From the NCBI GenBank assembly GCA_023664705.1, contig JAMPFE010000082.1, positions 1 to 8,004 of the forward strand: 8,004 nucleotides of DNA, in the 5' to 3' direction. The translations under genes and the position numbers were made by a program. Positions 1-5,759 of this stretch are shown here, one piece after another. The stretch comes from Lachnospiraceae bacterium. Its GTDB lineage: Bacteria; Bacillota; Clostridia; Oscillospirales; Ruminococcaceae. Below the pieces are notes generated by a model. It was not told the origin of the DNA, did not search any database, and was given only the letters and a program-made list of their open reading frames with translations. How positions within the stretch are numbered: the stretch's first letter is position 1; every line of letters begins with the position of its first letter.

Positions 1-6
1 TTCGCG

Positions 7-52
7 TGCAGTTTTTTGCAGCCGTTTTGCAGTAAAATGCAGTTATTTGCAG
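7..52. repeat. Five TGCAG boxes at helical-turn spacing
   Basis: The pentamer TGCAG occurs at 7, 17, 28, 38 and 48, giving start-to-start distances of 10, 11, 10 and 10 bp. Most copies are preceded by a T-run (TTTTGCAG). A sixth copy lies at 135-139. On the minus strand the unit reads roughly AACTGCAAA. Spacing by one DNA turn places all copies on the same helix face, as is usual for a protein-binding array such as replication iterons or recombinase arm sites. The array is cut by the window edge, so its full extent is unknown, and the function is inference. Confidence 0.5.
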
Positions 53-107
53 TTTGGCGATGTAAATATATGGGAATAATGTAAAATAAAGTTAAATTTT
101 GGAAATT

Positions 108-135
108 AAAACCGCCGAAATTATTGCGGTTTTTT
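108..135 (+). terminator. Possible intrinsic terminator, AT-capped hairpin
   Basis: A perfect 8-bp stem (AAAACCGC at 108-115 paired with GCGGTTTT at 126-133) encloses a 10-nt loop and runs directly into a T-run on the plus strand (130-135). It could end a rightward transcript coming from left of the window. Only four of the pairs are G-C, so it is weak. The minus strand also offers a short TTTT tail, so it could act both ways. Confidence 0.4.
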
Positions 136-208
136 GCAGTTTGAACTATGCTTGTGAATTTTTTTAATTTTCGGCACGGTTTAGTGCTGTTGCCTTGTAA
201 TTCGGCAT

Positions 209-245
209 AAAAAAGCCCCCGAAGCCGCTTGACTTCAGGGGGTTT
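209..245 (-). terminator. Intrinsic terminator of the ATPase-nuclease-immunity operon
   Basis: On the minus strand a GC-rich stem (CCCCC then GAAG at 216-224, paired with CTTC at 233-236 and GGGGG at 238-242, with small bulges) is followed directly by six T residues (complement of A209-A214). It lies about 135 bp beyond the stop codon of the last gene of the leftward operon, with no gene between. The plus-strand side has only TTTCT, so the leftward direction is favoured. Confidence 0.8.
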
Positions 246-378
246 CTGTGTGCCGTTAATAAACGGAAATGCTTATATAGCATTCATAATTATAATATGT
301 AATTGAAAACAACTTAGTTTACAGAACAATATTTTATCTGCAAACCAATTTAATGATGTTAATAATCTTGTCAGATAT

Positions 379-735
379 TTAGAAAAGCTCATTAATATAT
401 TTCCTTGTTTTGAAAGTACAATCATCAACAATGTTAAATTTGGACCAGCTCAATGATGCAAAATTATACACGATAAAATCATTTTCACCGCAATCAAACA
501 ACGGAATGATTTGTCTTTCTAAAAAATCAACGTGTAAATCTATTTCAGCATCAACTATCTCATCCAACGACAAACAGCGATATCCATCATCAAAAAAAAT
601 GCTTTCCTGTGAAAATGAAATTATGTGCTTTACAATGTCGGGAAGACGGCATTTATATTTATCCTCCACGCGCTTTATCACACTTTCGTTCAATTCGCAT
701 TCAGCGGCTGCTGTTAAGTATTCAGATCTCTTCAT
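379..735 (-). CDS. SUKH (SMI1/KNR4) family immunity protein
   Basis: A 118-residue soluble protein with the layout of the SUKH superfamily. It has an N-terminal amphipathic helix followed by KYKCRLPDI (the common 'LP' turn), a central LSLDEIVDAE segment, and a C-terminal IIPLFDCGENDFIVYNF core that closely matches the conserved IPlf..g.gD.i.yd pattern. SUKH proteins are known immunity partners of nuclease toxins, binding and blocking the toxin in the cytoplasm of the producer. The start at 735 is chosen over an ATG eight codons earlier because GGAGGA (741-746) sits 5 nt before it. That ribosome site lies within the last codons and stop of the upstream nuclease gene, so the two are probably translationally coupled. 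No signal peptide or membrane segment is seen. The family call is firm; immunity to the adjacent HNH protein is inferred from gene order. Confidence 0.88.
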   Translation of the reverse strand: MKRSEYLTAAAECELNESVIKRVEDKYKCRLPDIVKHIISFSQESIFFDDGYRCLSLDEIVDAEIDLHVDFLERQIIPLFDCGENDFIVYNFASLSWSKFNIVDDCTFKTRKYINELF

Positions 736-737
736 AG

Positions 738-1418
738 TTATCCTCCCATCGCTTTGCAAAGCTTGTCATATGCGCTTCCGGGCGCATGCACTCCCTGTTT
801 GTCATAATGTTTTTCCGCACTTAACGGAGTAATGTTTTCAACAGTGTTTTTCCCGCCAAGTCCAAGGGGCTGTATATGATGTGCGTCATAATCATCACCG
901 GCGCGGCGGATAAGTTTTCCGTTTGAAGAATAAACATCATGATCATATTTGGGCCATGGCACACCGTGTTGTTCTTCCCATTGCTTTTTCAGCTCTTCCT
1001 TTTTTTCGTCAAATTCTTCACGCATTCGGCTGTTTTCCTCCGGCGAAATTTTTTCCAAATCAGAGCCGGTAAAGCAGTCATCCTTTATGGTATCGGGATA
1101 TTCGGAGTTGGCTTTGATGTCCTGCAAATAATTATCAATCATTTCATTGATATCTAAATTATCTTCACAGGGATCATTTTCCGTTTTATCGCCCAAATCA
1201 GAATTTCTTACGTTATCAACGTCCTCACCGAACATTTTTTGGTAGCTTTCCGGGACTTCAAACGGTTTGGCGAGTTCATCTGCCGAGTATTTTTCAATGT
1301 GCTCTGCCGAATCATCGAAGAGCTTGTCATACTTTTCCATGCTCTCCTTAGGTATCTCCTGCAATTCAACGTCGAAGAGGGTTTCAACCCGTTCCATTTT
1401 TTCAGCTATCTCATTCAT
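738..1418 (-). CDS. HNH nuclease-domain protein, probable toxin effector
   Basis: A 226-residue protein with a C-terminal HNH/endonuclease VII-type (beta-beta-alpha metal) nuclease domain at about residues 155-226. Visible signature: RRAGDDYDAHHIQPLGLGGK (H180, H181, GG188-189), then N191, N195, PLS (198-200), H204, and the ending KQGVHAPGSAYDKL (H211). The AHHI...GG.N...N..PL...H arrangement is characteristic of nuclease tips of bacterial polymorphic toxins, which cut nucleic acid with one bound metal. Residues 1-140 are very rich in Asp and Glu, appear helical, and match nothing I recognise. They carry no signal peptide or WXG/LXG motif, so they may dock onto a partner. The start codon overlaps the ATPase stop by 4 bp (ATGA), with GAGGAG at 1431-1436 at a rather long 12-nt spacing. 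The downstream SUKH gene supports a toxin role. The nuclease domain is firm; target and delivery are unknown. Confidence 0.87.
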   Translation of the reverse strand: MNEIAEKMERVETLFDVELQEIPKESMEKYDKLFDDSAEHIEKYSADELAKPFEVPESYQKMFGEDVDNVRNSDLGDKTENDPCEDNLDINEMIDNYLQDIKANSEYPDTIKDDCFTGSDLEKISPEENSRMREEFDEKKEELKKQWEEQHGVPWPKYDHDVYSSNGKLIRRAGDDYDAHHIQPLGLGGKNTVENITPLSAEKHYDKQGVHAPGSAYDKLCKAMGG

Positions 1419-4400
1419 AACGCCTGTTCTCTCCTCTCGAAATGTTCCATTAGACCATTAAACAGCTCAATGCTTTTACTGTCCCTATGCGCTTCTGCTT
1501 GTTTCAAAGCGATTATTGCTATTACCCTATCCTGCTGGAGCTGATCAAGCACGTCGATCTCGGGATACAAAGCATCACGCATAACAACATACCACGAATA
1601 AACATCTCCTCCCTCAATTCCGGCAAGTGATAAAGCCTCAGCGGAATTAAACATTTTGTATACGGCATTTTCGCGGATCTTTGTGTGTATTTTAGGATTT
1701 TTGCCGTGCATAAACTTCAGAATATCAACTTTAGCTGCTGCCGAAAACGGAAGTCCGATCAATGCTTCTTCGATTTGAGATAATTTGCTGTAATTGAATT
1801 TTTCCTTCTCATCGTATGTCATCATAAGGTAATCAACAAGCACAGCAAAATTTTCTTTGAAATCCATGGACTTTTTCGGATGATATTCGTAAGGCGCCTC
1901 ATCCTCGGAGCATTTTGCCACATGACACAACACGGGTTCCGTCCAATTGTTTTGATAAACCGCTGCAACGCCCGTTTTCAATCTGGAAAGCTCCAAAATC
2001 TGATTGTCGTTTAAAGAAGCGGCTTTTCCGACAAGCTCTCTGTCGGAAATATCCGGCAAACGCAAAATGATTTTCGTGTTTGTGTTGCGAATAGCTGCCA
2101 TATCAAGCAGCCCGGGAGCCTGATCCGCGATTACAAAGCCTTCTCCGTATGTTCTCATCTCGGCGATCGAATTTGCGAGCATTTCCACCGATTTCCCAAG
2201 CAGATTAGAGCTTTCGGAGCTTTGCTCCGCAGACGTCTTTTTAAGCAAATTGTGTGCTTCTTCCAGTACGGTCAAATGCCTTAGCGCAGAATTGTTTTCG
2301 GTTCTGCTTGACATTCTGTGTTCCTGCATCTTCATAACAAGCAGTCCCATAATAAGCGCTTTTGTCTCCGAGGAACCGACTCTGCTGAGATCAACTATTA
2401 CATTCCTGTCGAAAAGGGAACTCGACTGTATTTCGTCCGAAGTAAATATTTGCCTGTACAAACCGTTGGTAAGCGATTTTATTCTTGTGCAAAGCGAGCC
2501 TTTATAATCTCCTTTGCTGTCGGCGGAATATTGCGAATCGTCCATTACAGCGTTGATTTGCAGCAAAACGTCCGAAAAGGTCGGATAAATCGGTCTGCCG
2601 CCCAATATGTATTTGCATTCAGAGCCGTTCAAATCCCACCCTGCGCAGATGTACGAGCGCTCTATAGCGTCCTTGAGAACCGCGGGCATTGCCGCGTACA
2701 TAGGCCAGCAAACATTGAATATCTCAATCAGACGGTCGATATGCTCCAGAACGTGAACGTCATCGGGAAAGCTGAACGGGTTTATTCTCAACAGTTCCGA
2801 TTTTTTACTGTTTGTACCGAGAATGCTAACGTCTTTTCTTTTCCCGAATTTGTCCTTATACTCGCCCTTTGCCGGTTCTATAACCATAAATGTGATCTCT
2901 CTGCCCATGCCGTCGTCGTTCAAATCCAAAATACTTTCTATAAGCGAATACACGGCATTGGATTTGCCGGACCCCGTTGAACCGGTTATAAAAGTGTGCA
3001 TTGTAAGACTGTCTACGTCAAGCTTTACCGGAATGGTCTTACCGCCGCCCTTTTCATCTCTTCCCATATGATAGAGATTTCCGAGCGTTACAGAACGGCT
3101 TTTCCTTTTGGTTTCAACATCAACATTGCGCCCGAAAGCTGCTGTTTCCAAAACCGAAATACCGGGCAGAGATTTTCCGGGCAATCCCATTTGCACCGCG
3201 AGATCCTTTCCGCTTATTACCGAAGCGGGAGAAACAATGTTCACATCATCAACTTTGAAAATCGGGTGACGCAGCTTGCTAAGATAAGACCTAATAGCAT
3301 TTACATCATCGGGAGCAGTCCACGAATTGATGGTTGTGTTTTCAATATGGGTGCCGTTGCCGTTTATCAGGCTCTTATACGCGCTTGCCGCCATTTTTGC
3401 GCCAACGGACGTTGACGACAAGAAATAAGCGGCTCCGGCAAAAACGCCGTAATTTTCGCTTTCTTTGATGCGCTCCAGCTGCTCGTCGATTTTGTCAAGC
3501 AGCTGCTTTACGGTTTTATTCTCATAACTTATCTGCATACTTTTTCCTATGGTATCGGTATGCGATGTTCCGTTCGAGGTGCCGCGTGTTTTCCCTTCGG
3601 CGTGTGACTCACCGAGGGTTTTGGTATCGGTCTTTGATTTCCCGAACGTTACCGTATCGGAAAAGTTTTCGCTGCGCGCCGTGCTGTGAGAATAATTAAA
3701 CGTGCTGGAGCTGAACGCTCCGACATTTGCGTTGACACCCACGCCAATGCCTGCACTGACGCCTGCGCTGGTGCCAATTGTTTTGCTGTAACCTACGGTA
3801 TTTGTTTTCGTTGTGGATTTGCCGTCGGTATGCGCCTTACTTTGGCTGGTTCCGACCGACAGCGCGCTCGATTTGCTGTTGGTAACGGTATCGCTGAACG
3901 ATTCCGACAACGTTTGCGAAACTCCGTCGGCGGAGCTTTCGCTGTATGTAAGCTCCGTTTTCAGAAAAGGCGACAAGCTGCTGTACAAAAGCTCATACTC
4001 GGATTTTATATCATCCAGTTCGTTTTTGCTGATGAGATCGGCGATAAATATAGCGGTAAATTCCGTGCCGCGCATAGTGTCGATAAATTTTTCTATACCC
4101 TGACAAAAATTTTTATTATCGACGTCCTCATTCGTGCGCATTGAGCCTATACCCGAAACACATGACACGCCGGAATAATTATAACCGGTGACCTTATTGA
4201 GGAGCGCTTCCAACGGTCCGTTGTTAAGAAGCGCGTTTTCGGGAGCCTGCAGGCTTCCCGGGAAGTTGCCCATAAAGTTTTGACAAAGGGCATTTGCGGA
4301 CGAACGAGCCTCGCTGATCCCGTCAGCCCCGATCGTTCCGAGATAAAGCTCTGTCTCTTTATTACTGCTGTTTATTATCATAGCAAGACCGCACCCGTAT

Positions 4401-4642
4401 CCAACGGCGGACGCGTAGGTGTTCACAAGCTTTTGCAGAGTGTTCTCGTCGCGGTCGTATACGATCCTTTTGACGTTGAATAAGCTCGCATACTTGCAGA
4501 CGTCGCTATTGACAAGCTCCGCCGGCGGCTTTACCGGAGGAAAGCCGTCAAGCGTCGAAAGGTAATTCTTGGTCACAATATTATCCGCAAGAACAAAAGC
4601 TTTTTCAAGCTGCTTTTGCGGGCGTATGTCAAGCTCGTTCAT
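1415..4642 (-). CDS. HerA/FtsK-superfamily ATPase with Ser/Thr/Gly-rich insert
   Basis: A 1075-residue P-loop ATPase of the HerA/VirB4-like (DUF87) group, whose relatives pump DNA or protein as ring hexamers. Walker A is GSTGSGKS (554-561). Walker B is LTVLEEAH (790-797). A sensor-like ADQAPGLLD (839-847) and NTKIILRLPD (855-864, candidate arginine finger R861) follow the HerA pattern. Residues 1-235 form an unrecognised mixed alpha/beta domain. Residues 240-370 are a low-complexity Ser/Thr/Gly tract with a Gly/Val-rich core at 292-310. Residues 376-425 look helical and continue with a segment common in this ATPase type. The C-terminal 150 residues look helical. No classical membrane helix is evident. 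The start is supported by AAGGAAGTGATC (4645-4656), one mismatch from the ideal anti-16S site. It is first in the operon and overlaps the HNH gene by 4 bp, implying stoichiometric co-production. A role as a toxin-export motor or a nuclease-loading translocase is inference. Confidence 0.85.
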   Translation of the reverse strand: MNELDIRPQKQLEKAFVLADNIVTKNYLSTLDGFPPVKPPAELVNSDVCKYASLFNVKRIVYDRDENTLQKLVNTYASAVGYGCGLAMIINSSNKETELYLGTIGADGISEARSSANALCQNFMGNFPGSLQAPENALLNNGPLEALLNKVTGYNYSGVSCVSGIGSMRTNEDVDNKNFCQGIEKFIDTMRGTEFTAIFIADLISKNELDDIKSEYELLYSSLSPFLKTELTYSESSADGVSQTLSESFSDTVTNSKSSALSVGTSQSKAHTDGKSTTKTNTVGYSKTIGTSAGVSAGIGVGVNANVGAFSSSTFNYSHSTARSENFSDTVTFGKSKTDTKTLGESHAEGKTRGTSNGTSHTDTIGKSMQISYENKTVKQLLDKIDEQLERIKESENYGVFAGAAYFLSSTSVGAKMAASAYKSLINGNGTHIENTTINSWTAPDDVNAIRSYLSKLRHPIFKVDDVNIVSPASVISGKDLAVQMGLPGKSLPGISVLETAAFGRNVDVETKRKSRSVTLGNLYHMGRDEKGGGKTIPVKLDVDSLTMHTFITGSTGSGKSNAVYSLIESILDLNDDGMGREITFMVIEPAKGEYKDKFGKRKDVSILGTNSKKSELLRINPFSFPDDVHVLEHIDRLIEIFNVCWPMYAAMPAVLKDAIERSYICAGWDLNGSECKYILGGRPIYPTFSDVLLQINAVMDDSQYSADSKGDYKGSLCTRIKSLTNGLYRQIFTSDEIQSSSLFDRNVIVDLSRVGSSETKALIMGLLVMKMQEHRMSSRTENNSALRHLTVLEEAHNLLKKTSAEQSSESSNLLGKSVEMLANSIAEMRTYGEGFVIADQAPGLLDMAAIRNTNTKIILRLPDISDRELVGKAASLNDNQILELSRLKTGVAAVYQNNWTEPVLCHVAKCSEDEAPYEYHPKKSMDFKENFAVLVDYLMMTYDEKEKFNYSKLSQIEEALIGLPFSAAAKVDILKFMHGKNPKIHTKIRENAVYKMFNSAEALSLAGIEGGDVYSWYVVMRDALYPEIDVLDQLQQDRVIAIIALKQAEAHRDSKSIELFNGLMEHFERREQAL
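3533..3925 (-). repeat. Ser/Thr/Gly-rich low-complexity tract within the ATPase
   Basis: This encodes residues 240-370 of the ATPase, dominated by Ser, Thr, Gly, Lys and His in an alternating small/polar rhythm. A 13-residue unit is repeated 78 residues apart: SESFSDTVTNSKS (246-258) and SENFSDTVTFGKS (324-336). Between them lies a hydrophobic-alternating Gly/Val core (292-310). Comparable Ser/Thr/Gly-rich inserts occur in large bacterial HerA-type ATPases. The alternation suggests extended beta structure rather than plain disorder. Function is unknown. Confidence 0.7.
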
Positions 4643-4644
4643 AA

Positions 4645-4656
4645 GATCACTTCCTT
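4645..4656 (-). promoter_or_regulatory. Very strong ribosome binding site of the ATPase gene
   Basis: AAGGAAGTGATC on the minus strand matches 11 of 12 positions of the full anti-16S complement AAGGAGGTGATC, two bases before the ATG. The exceptional length fixes the start at 4642 and predicts efficient initiation of the first operon gene. Confidence 0.8.
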
Positions 4657-4963
4657 AATCATTGTATTCGGGAGGATAATGCCCGTATTTATTTTTATAG
4701 TGTGCCGCACAGCATGGCAATTTGCTTATAGCGGGATGCCCGTCTTTTTTTACGTTGAAACTTACCGTTGTAAGATATTTGCAATCACGACGATCGTGAC
4801 AACGATAATAAGGGCAACGACAATACCTATCGCTATTGCTGTCGGATTTGCACCTGTATGAGCGTTTGGGTTTGGACCCCGACCCTGATGAACGAATTTT
4901 ATGCGATGTTTGAAAATGATGATAGTGGCAACCGATTATTCGACACAAGAACGCCCTCTGCAT
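4655..4963 (-). CDS. Doubtful Cys/His-rich small protein upstream of the ATPase
   Basis: An open frame of 102 codons ends 12 nt before the ATPase start, with its stop inside the ATPase ribosome site, as a cotranscribed gene would. The C-terminal 40 residues (from about KYLTTVSFNV to HYPPEYND) have a natural protein composition. The middle is crowded with Cys, His, Arg and Tyr and may be a metal-binding segment or simply an artefact. Against it: the only ATG lies in the loop of the 4949-4979 hairpin with no ribosome site, and I recognise no family. A competing minus-strand frame over 4762-4935 encodes a membrane-helix-like stretch. A frameshifted or 5'-truncated gene is as likely as an intact one. 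Confidence 0.25.
   Translation of the reverse strand: MQRAFLCRIIGCHYHHFQTSHKIRSSGSGSKPKRSYRCKSDSNSDRYCRCPYYRCHDRRDCKYLTTVSFNVKKDGHPAISKLPCCAAHYKNKYGHYPPEYND
4694..4720 (-). promoter_or_regulatory. Possible promoter of the ATPase operon
   Basis: On the minus strand TTGCCA (4720-4715) and TATAAA (4699-4694) each match 5 of 6 bases of the sigma-A -35 and -10 boxes. The spacer is only 15 bp, shorter than the preferred 17, so the call is weak. It lies about 50 bp before the ATPase start and would exclude the upstream small frame from the transcript. Confidence 0.3.
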
Positions 4964-4979
4964 TGCTCGGAGGGCGTTC
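4949..4979. terminator. Perfect 10-bp hairpin between the divergent operons
   Basis: GAACGCCCTC (4949-4958) pairs perfectly with GAGGGCGTTC (4970-4979) around an 11-nt loop. Neither side has a clear T-run, so it is a weak intrinsic terminator at best. It may instead be a binding site or the scar of a module boundary. A terminator is not expected between genes that diverge, which makes its position odd. Confidence 0.45.
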
Positions 4980-5026
4980 GATTTATATCAATAATCATCA
5001 TTGTTAAAATAATTTTTAAAAACCTC

Positions 5027-5055
5027 TTGACAAATCTAAGACAATGTTGTATAAT
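5027..5055 (+). promoter_or_regulatory. Consensus sigma-A promoter of the TetR-ABC operon
   Basis: TTGACA (5027-5032) and TATAAT (5050-5055) are both perfect consensus hexamers with the ideal 17-bp spacer. They lie 44 bp before the TetR start codon. A promoter this strong would normally need repression, which fits the operator-like palindrome that begins directly after the -10 box. Confidence 0.92.
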
Positions 5056-5080
5056 AAAAACAGACCAATGGCTTGTTTTT
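5056..5080. promoter_or_regulatory. Likely TetR operator overlapping the transcription start
   Basis: A 25-bp imperfect palindrome has outer arms AAAAACA and TGTTTTT, inner arms CCA and TGG, and a single central base; 10 of 12 positions are symmetric. It starts at the base after the -10 hexamer and so covers the expected +1 site. Size and position fit a TetR dimer site that blocks the polymerase and gives autorepression. Binding itself is inferred. Confidence 0.65.
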
Positions 5081-5098
5081 GCTGTGGAGGACGACTGT

Positions 5099-5743
5099 AT
5101 GAAACAAGAGGAAAAATCACTGCTGTCAAAGAATAAAATTTTAACAGCGGCGAGCGAGGTATTTACACAAAAGGGCTATGACACGTCAACTATGCAAGAT
5201 ATAATAGATAAATGTGGGCTTTCCAAAGGCGCAATTTATCATCATTTCAAGTCTAAAGAGGAAATTATGCAGGCATTAGGTGACCGTATGTTCTTTGAAA
5301 ACAACCCTTTTGAGATCATTGAAAAAAGAACCGATTTGAACGGATTGCAGAAAATCAAGGAACTGCTGAAAATAAATGGCTCGGATACTGTACGCAATCA
5401 ATTTAATTTACAAGCAATCCCGATCTTAAAAGACCCACACATTTTAATGACAGCACTTGAGGCAAACAGAAAGCACCTTACCCCATTGTGGCTGAAACTG
5501 CTTGAGGAAGGAAAACAGGACGGCTCAATAAGTACAGAGTACACAAAGGAAATCGCTGAGTTGCTGCCGCTAATCAACTTTTGGTTAATACCATCGATAT
5601 TTCCCTCAACTGCGGAGGAAATAAGGCATAAATTTAATTTTATAGTAGAGGTATTGGCAAAAATGGGATTAGATCTAATGGACGATAGTGAGATAAGGGA
5701 AAATGCCGAGAACTTTCTCGACAATATATCTCACAGTCATTGA
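5099..5743 (+). CDS. TetR/AcrR-family transcriptional repressor
   Basis: A 214-residue DNA-binding regulator of normal TetR length. The N-terminal domain (about residues 10-57) shows the standard pattern: KILTAASEVFTQKGYDTST, then the helix-turn-helix MQDIIDKCGLSKGAIYHHF and KSKEEIMQAL. The remaining helical region would hold the ligand pocket and dimer interface; its ligand cannot be read from the sequence. The start at 5099 is chosen because GGAGG (5086-5090) precedes it by 8 nt and because the longer frame, opening at 4901, begins upstream of the promoter. It is the first gene of an operon with the ABC exporter, 16 bp away, and probably represses that operon through the palindrome at 5056-5080, releasing it when a drug, peptide or metabolite exported by the pump is bound. 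Confidence 0.93.
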   Translation: MKQEEKSLLSKNKILTAASEVFTQKGYDTSTMQDIIDKCGLSKGAIYHHFKSKEEIMQALGDRMFFENNPFEIIEKRTDLNGLQKIKELLKINGSDTVRNQFNLQAIPILKDPHILMTALEANRKHLTPLWLKLLEEGKQDGSISTEYTKEIAELLPLINFWLIPSIFPSTAEEIRHKFNFIVEVLAKMGLDLMDDSEIRENAENFLDNISHSH

Positions 5744-5759
5744 AACGGAGGAGTAGGTT

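Larger units (their letters stand above)
1..378. other. Gene-free region left of the toxin operon
   Basis: No credible coding frame is seen on either strand. The stretch is AT-rich and holds a cluster of phased TGCAG boxes at its left end, a short hairpin with a T-run near 108-135, and a GC-rich terminator at 209-245 that serves the leftward operon. Between 246 and 378 only a small AATGC/GCATT inverted repeat (268-284) was noticed, and no function is assigned to it. Confidence 0.7.

Noticed and set aside
7..52. CRISPR array
   Set aside because: The units are 5-8 bp and the gaps about 5 bp; there is no long direct repeat or spacer structure and no cas gene.
268..284. AATGC/GCATT inverted repeat as a regulatory site
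   Set aside because: Five-base arms with a 7-bp AT loop are easily found by chance in this AT-rich stretch, and no gene lies beside it to regulate.
736..759. Eight-codon longer start for the SUKH gene
   Set aside because: It lacks a ribosome site, while the internal ATG at 735 has GGAGGA at the right distance and matches the usual start of the fold.
410..832. 140-codon plus-strand frame opposite the SUKH and HNH genes
   Set aside because: It is antisense to two well-supported genes, has no recognisable domain and no ribosome site; a shadow frame.
1415..4642. Conjugative coupling protein or chromosomal FtsK
   Set aside because: There are no N-terminal membrane helices, no FtsK gamma domain, and no relaxase or mating-pore genes nearby; the motif set is closer to HerA/DUF87.
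4913..5005. Short plus-strand frame running through the 4949-4979 hairpin
   Set aside because: It is about 33 codons at most, has no ribosome site and spans an inverted repeat; coding is unsupported.
4901..5098. 66-residue N-terminal extension of the TetR protein
   Set aside because: It would begin upstream of the consensus promoter and read through the hairpin and operator; the start at 5099 has a proper ribosome site and gives a normal TetR length.
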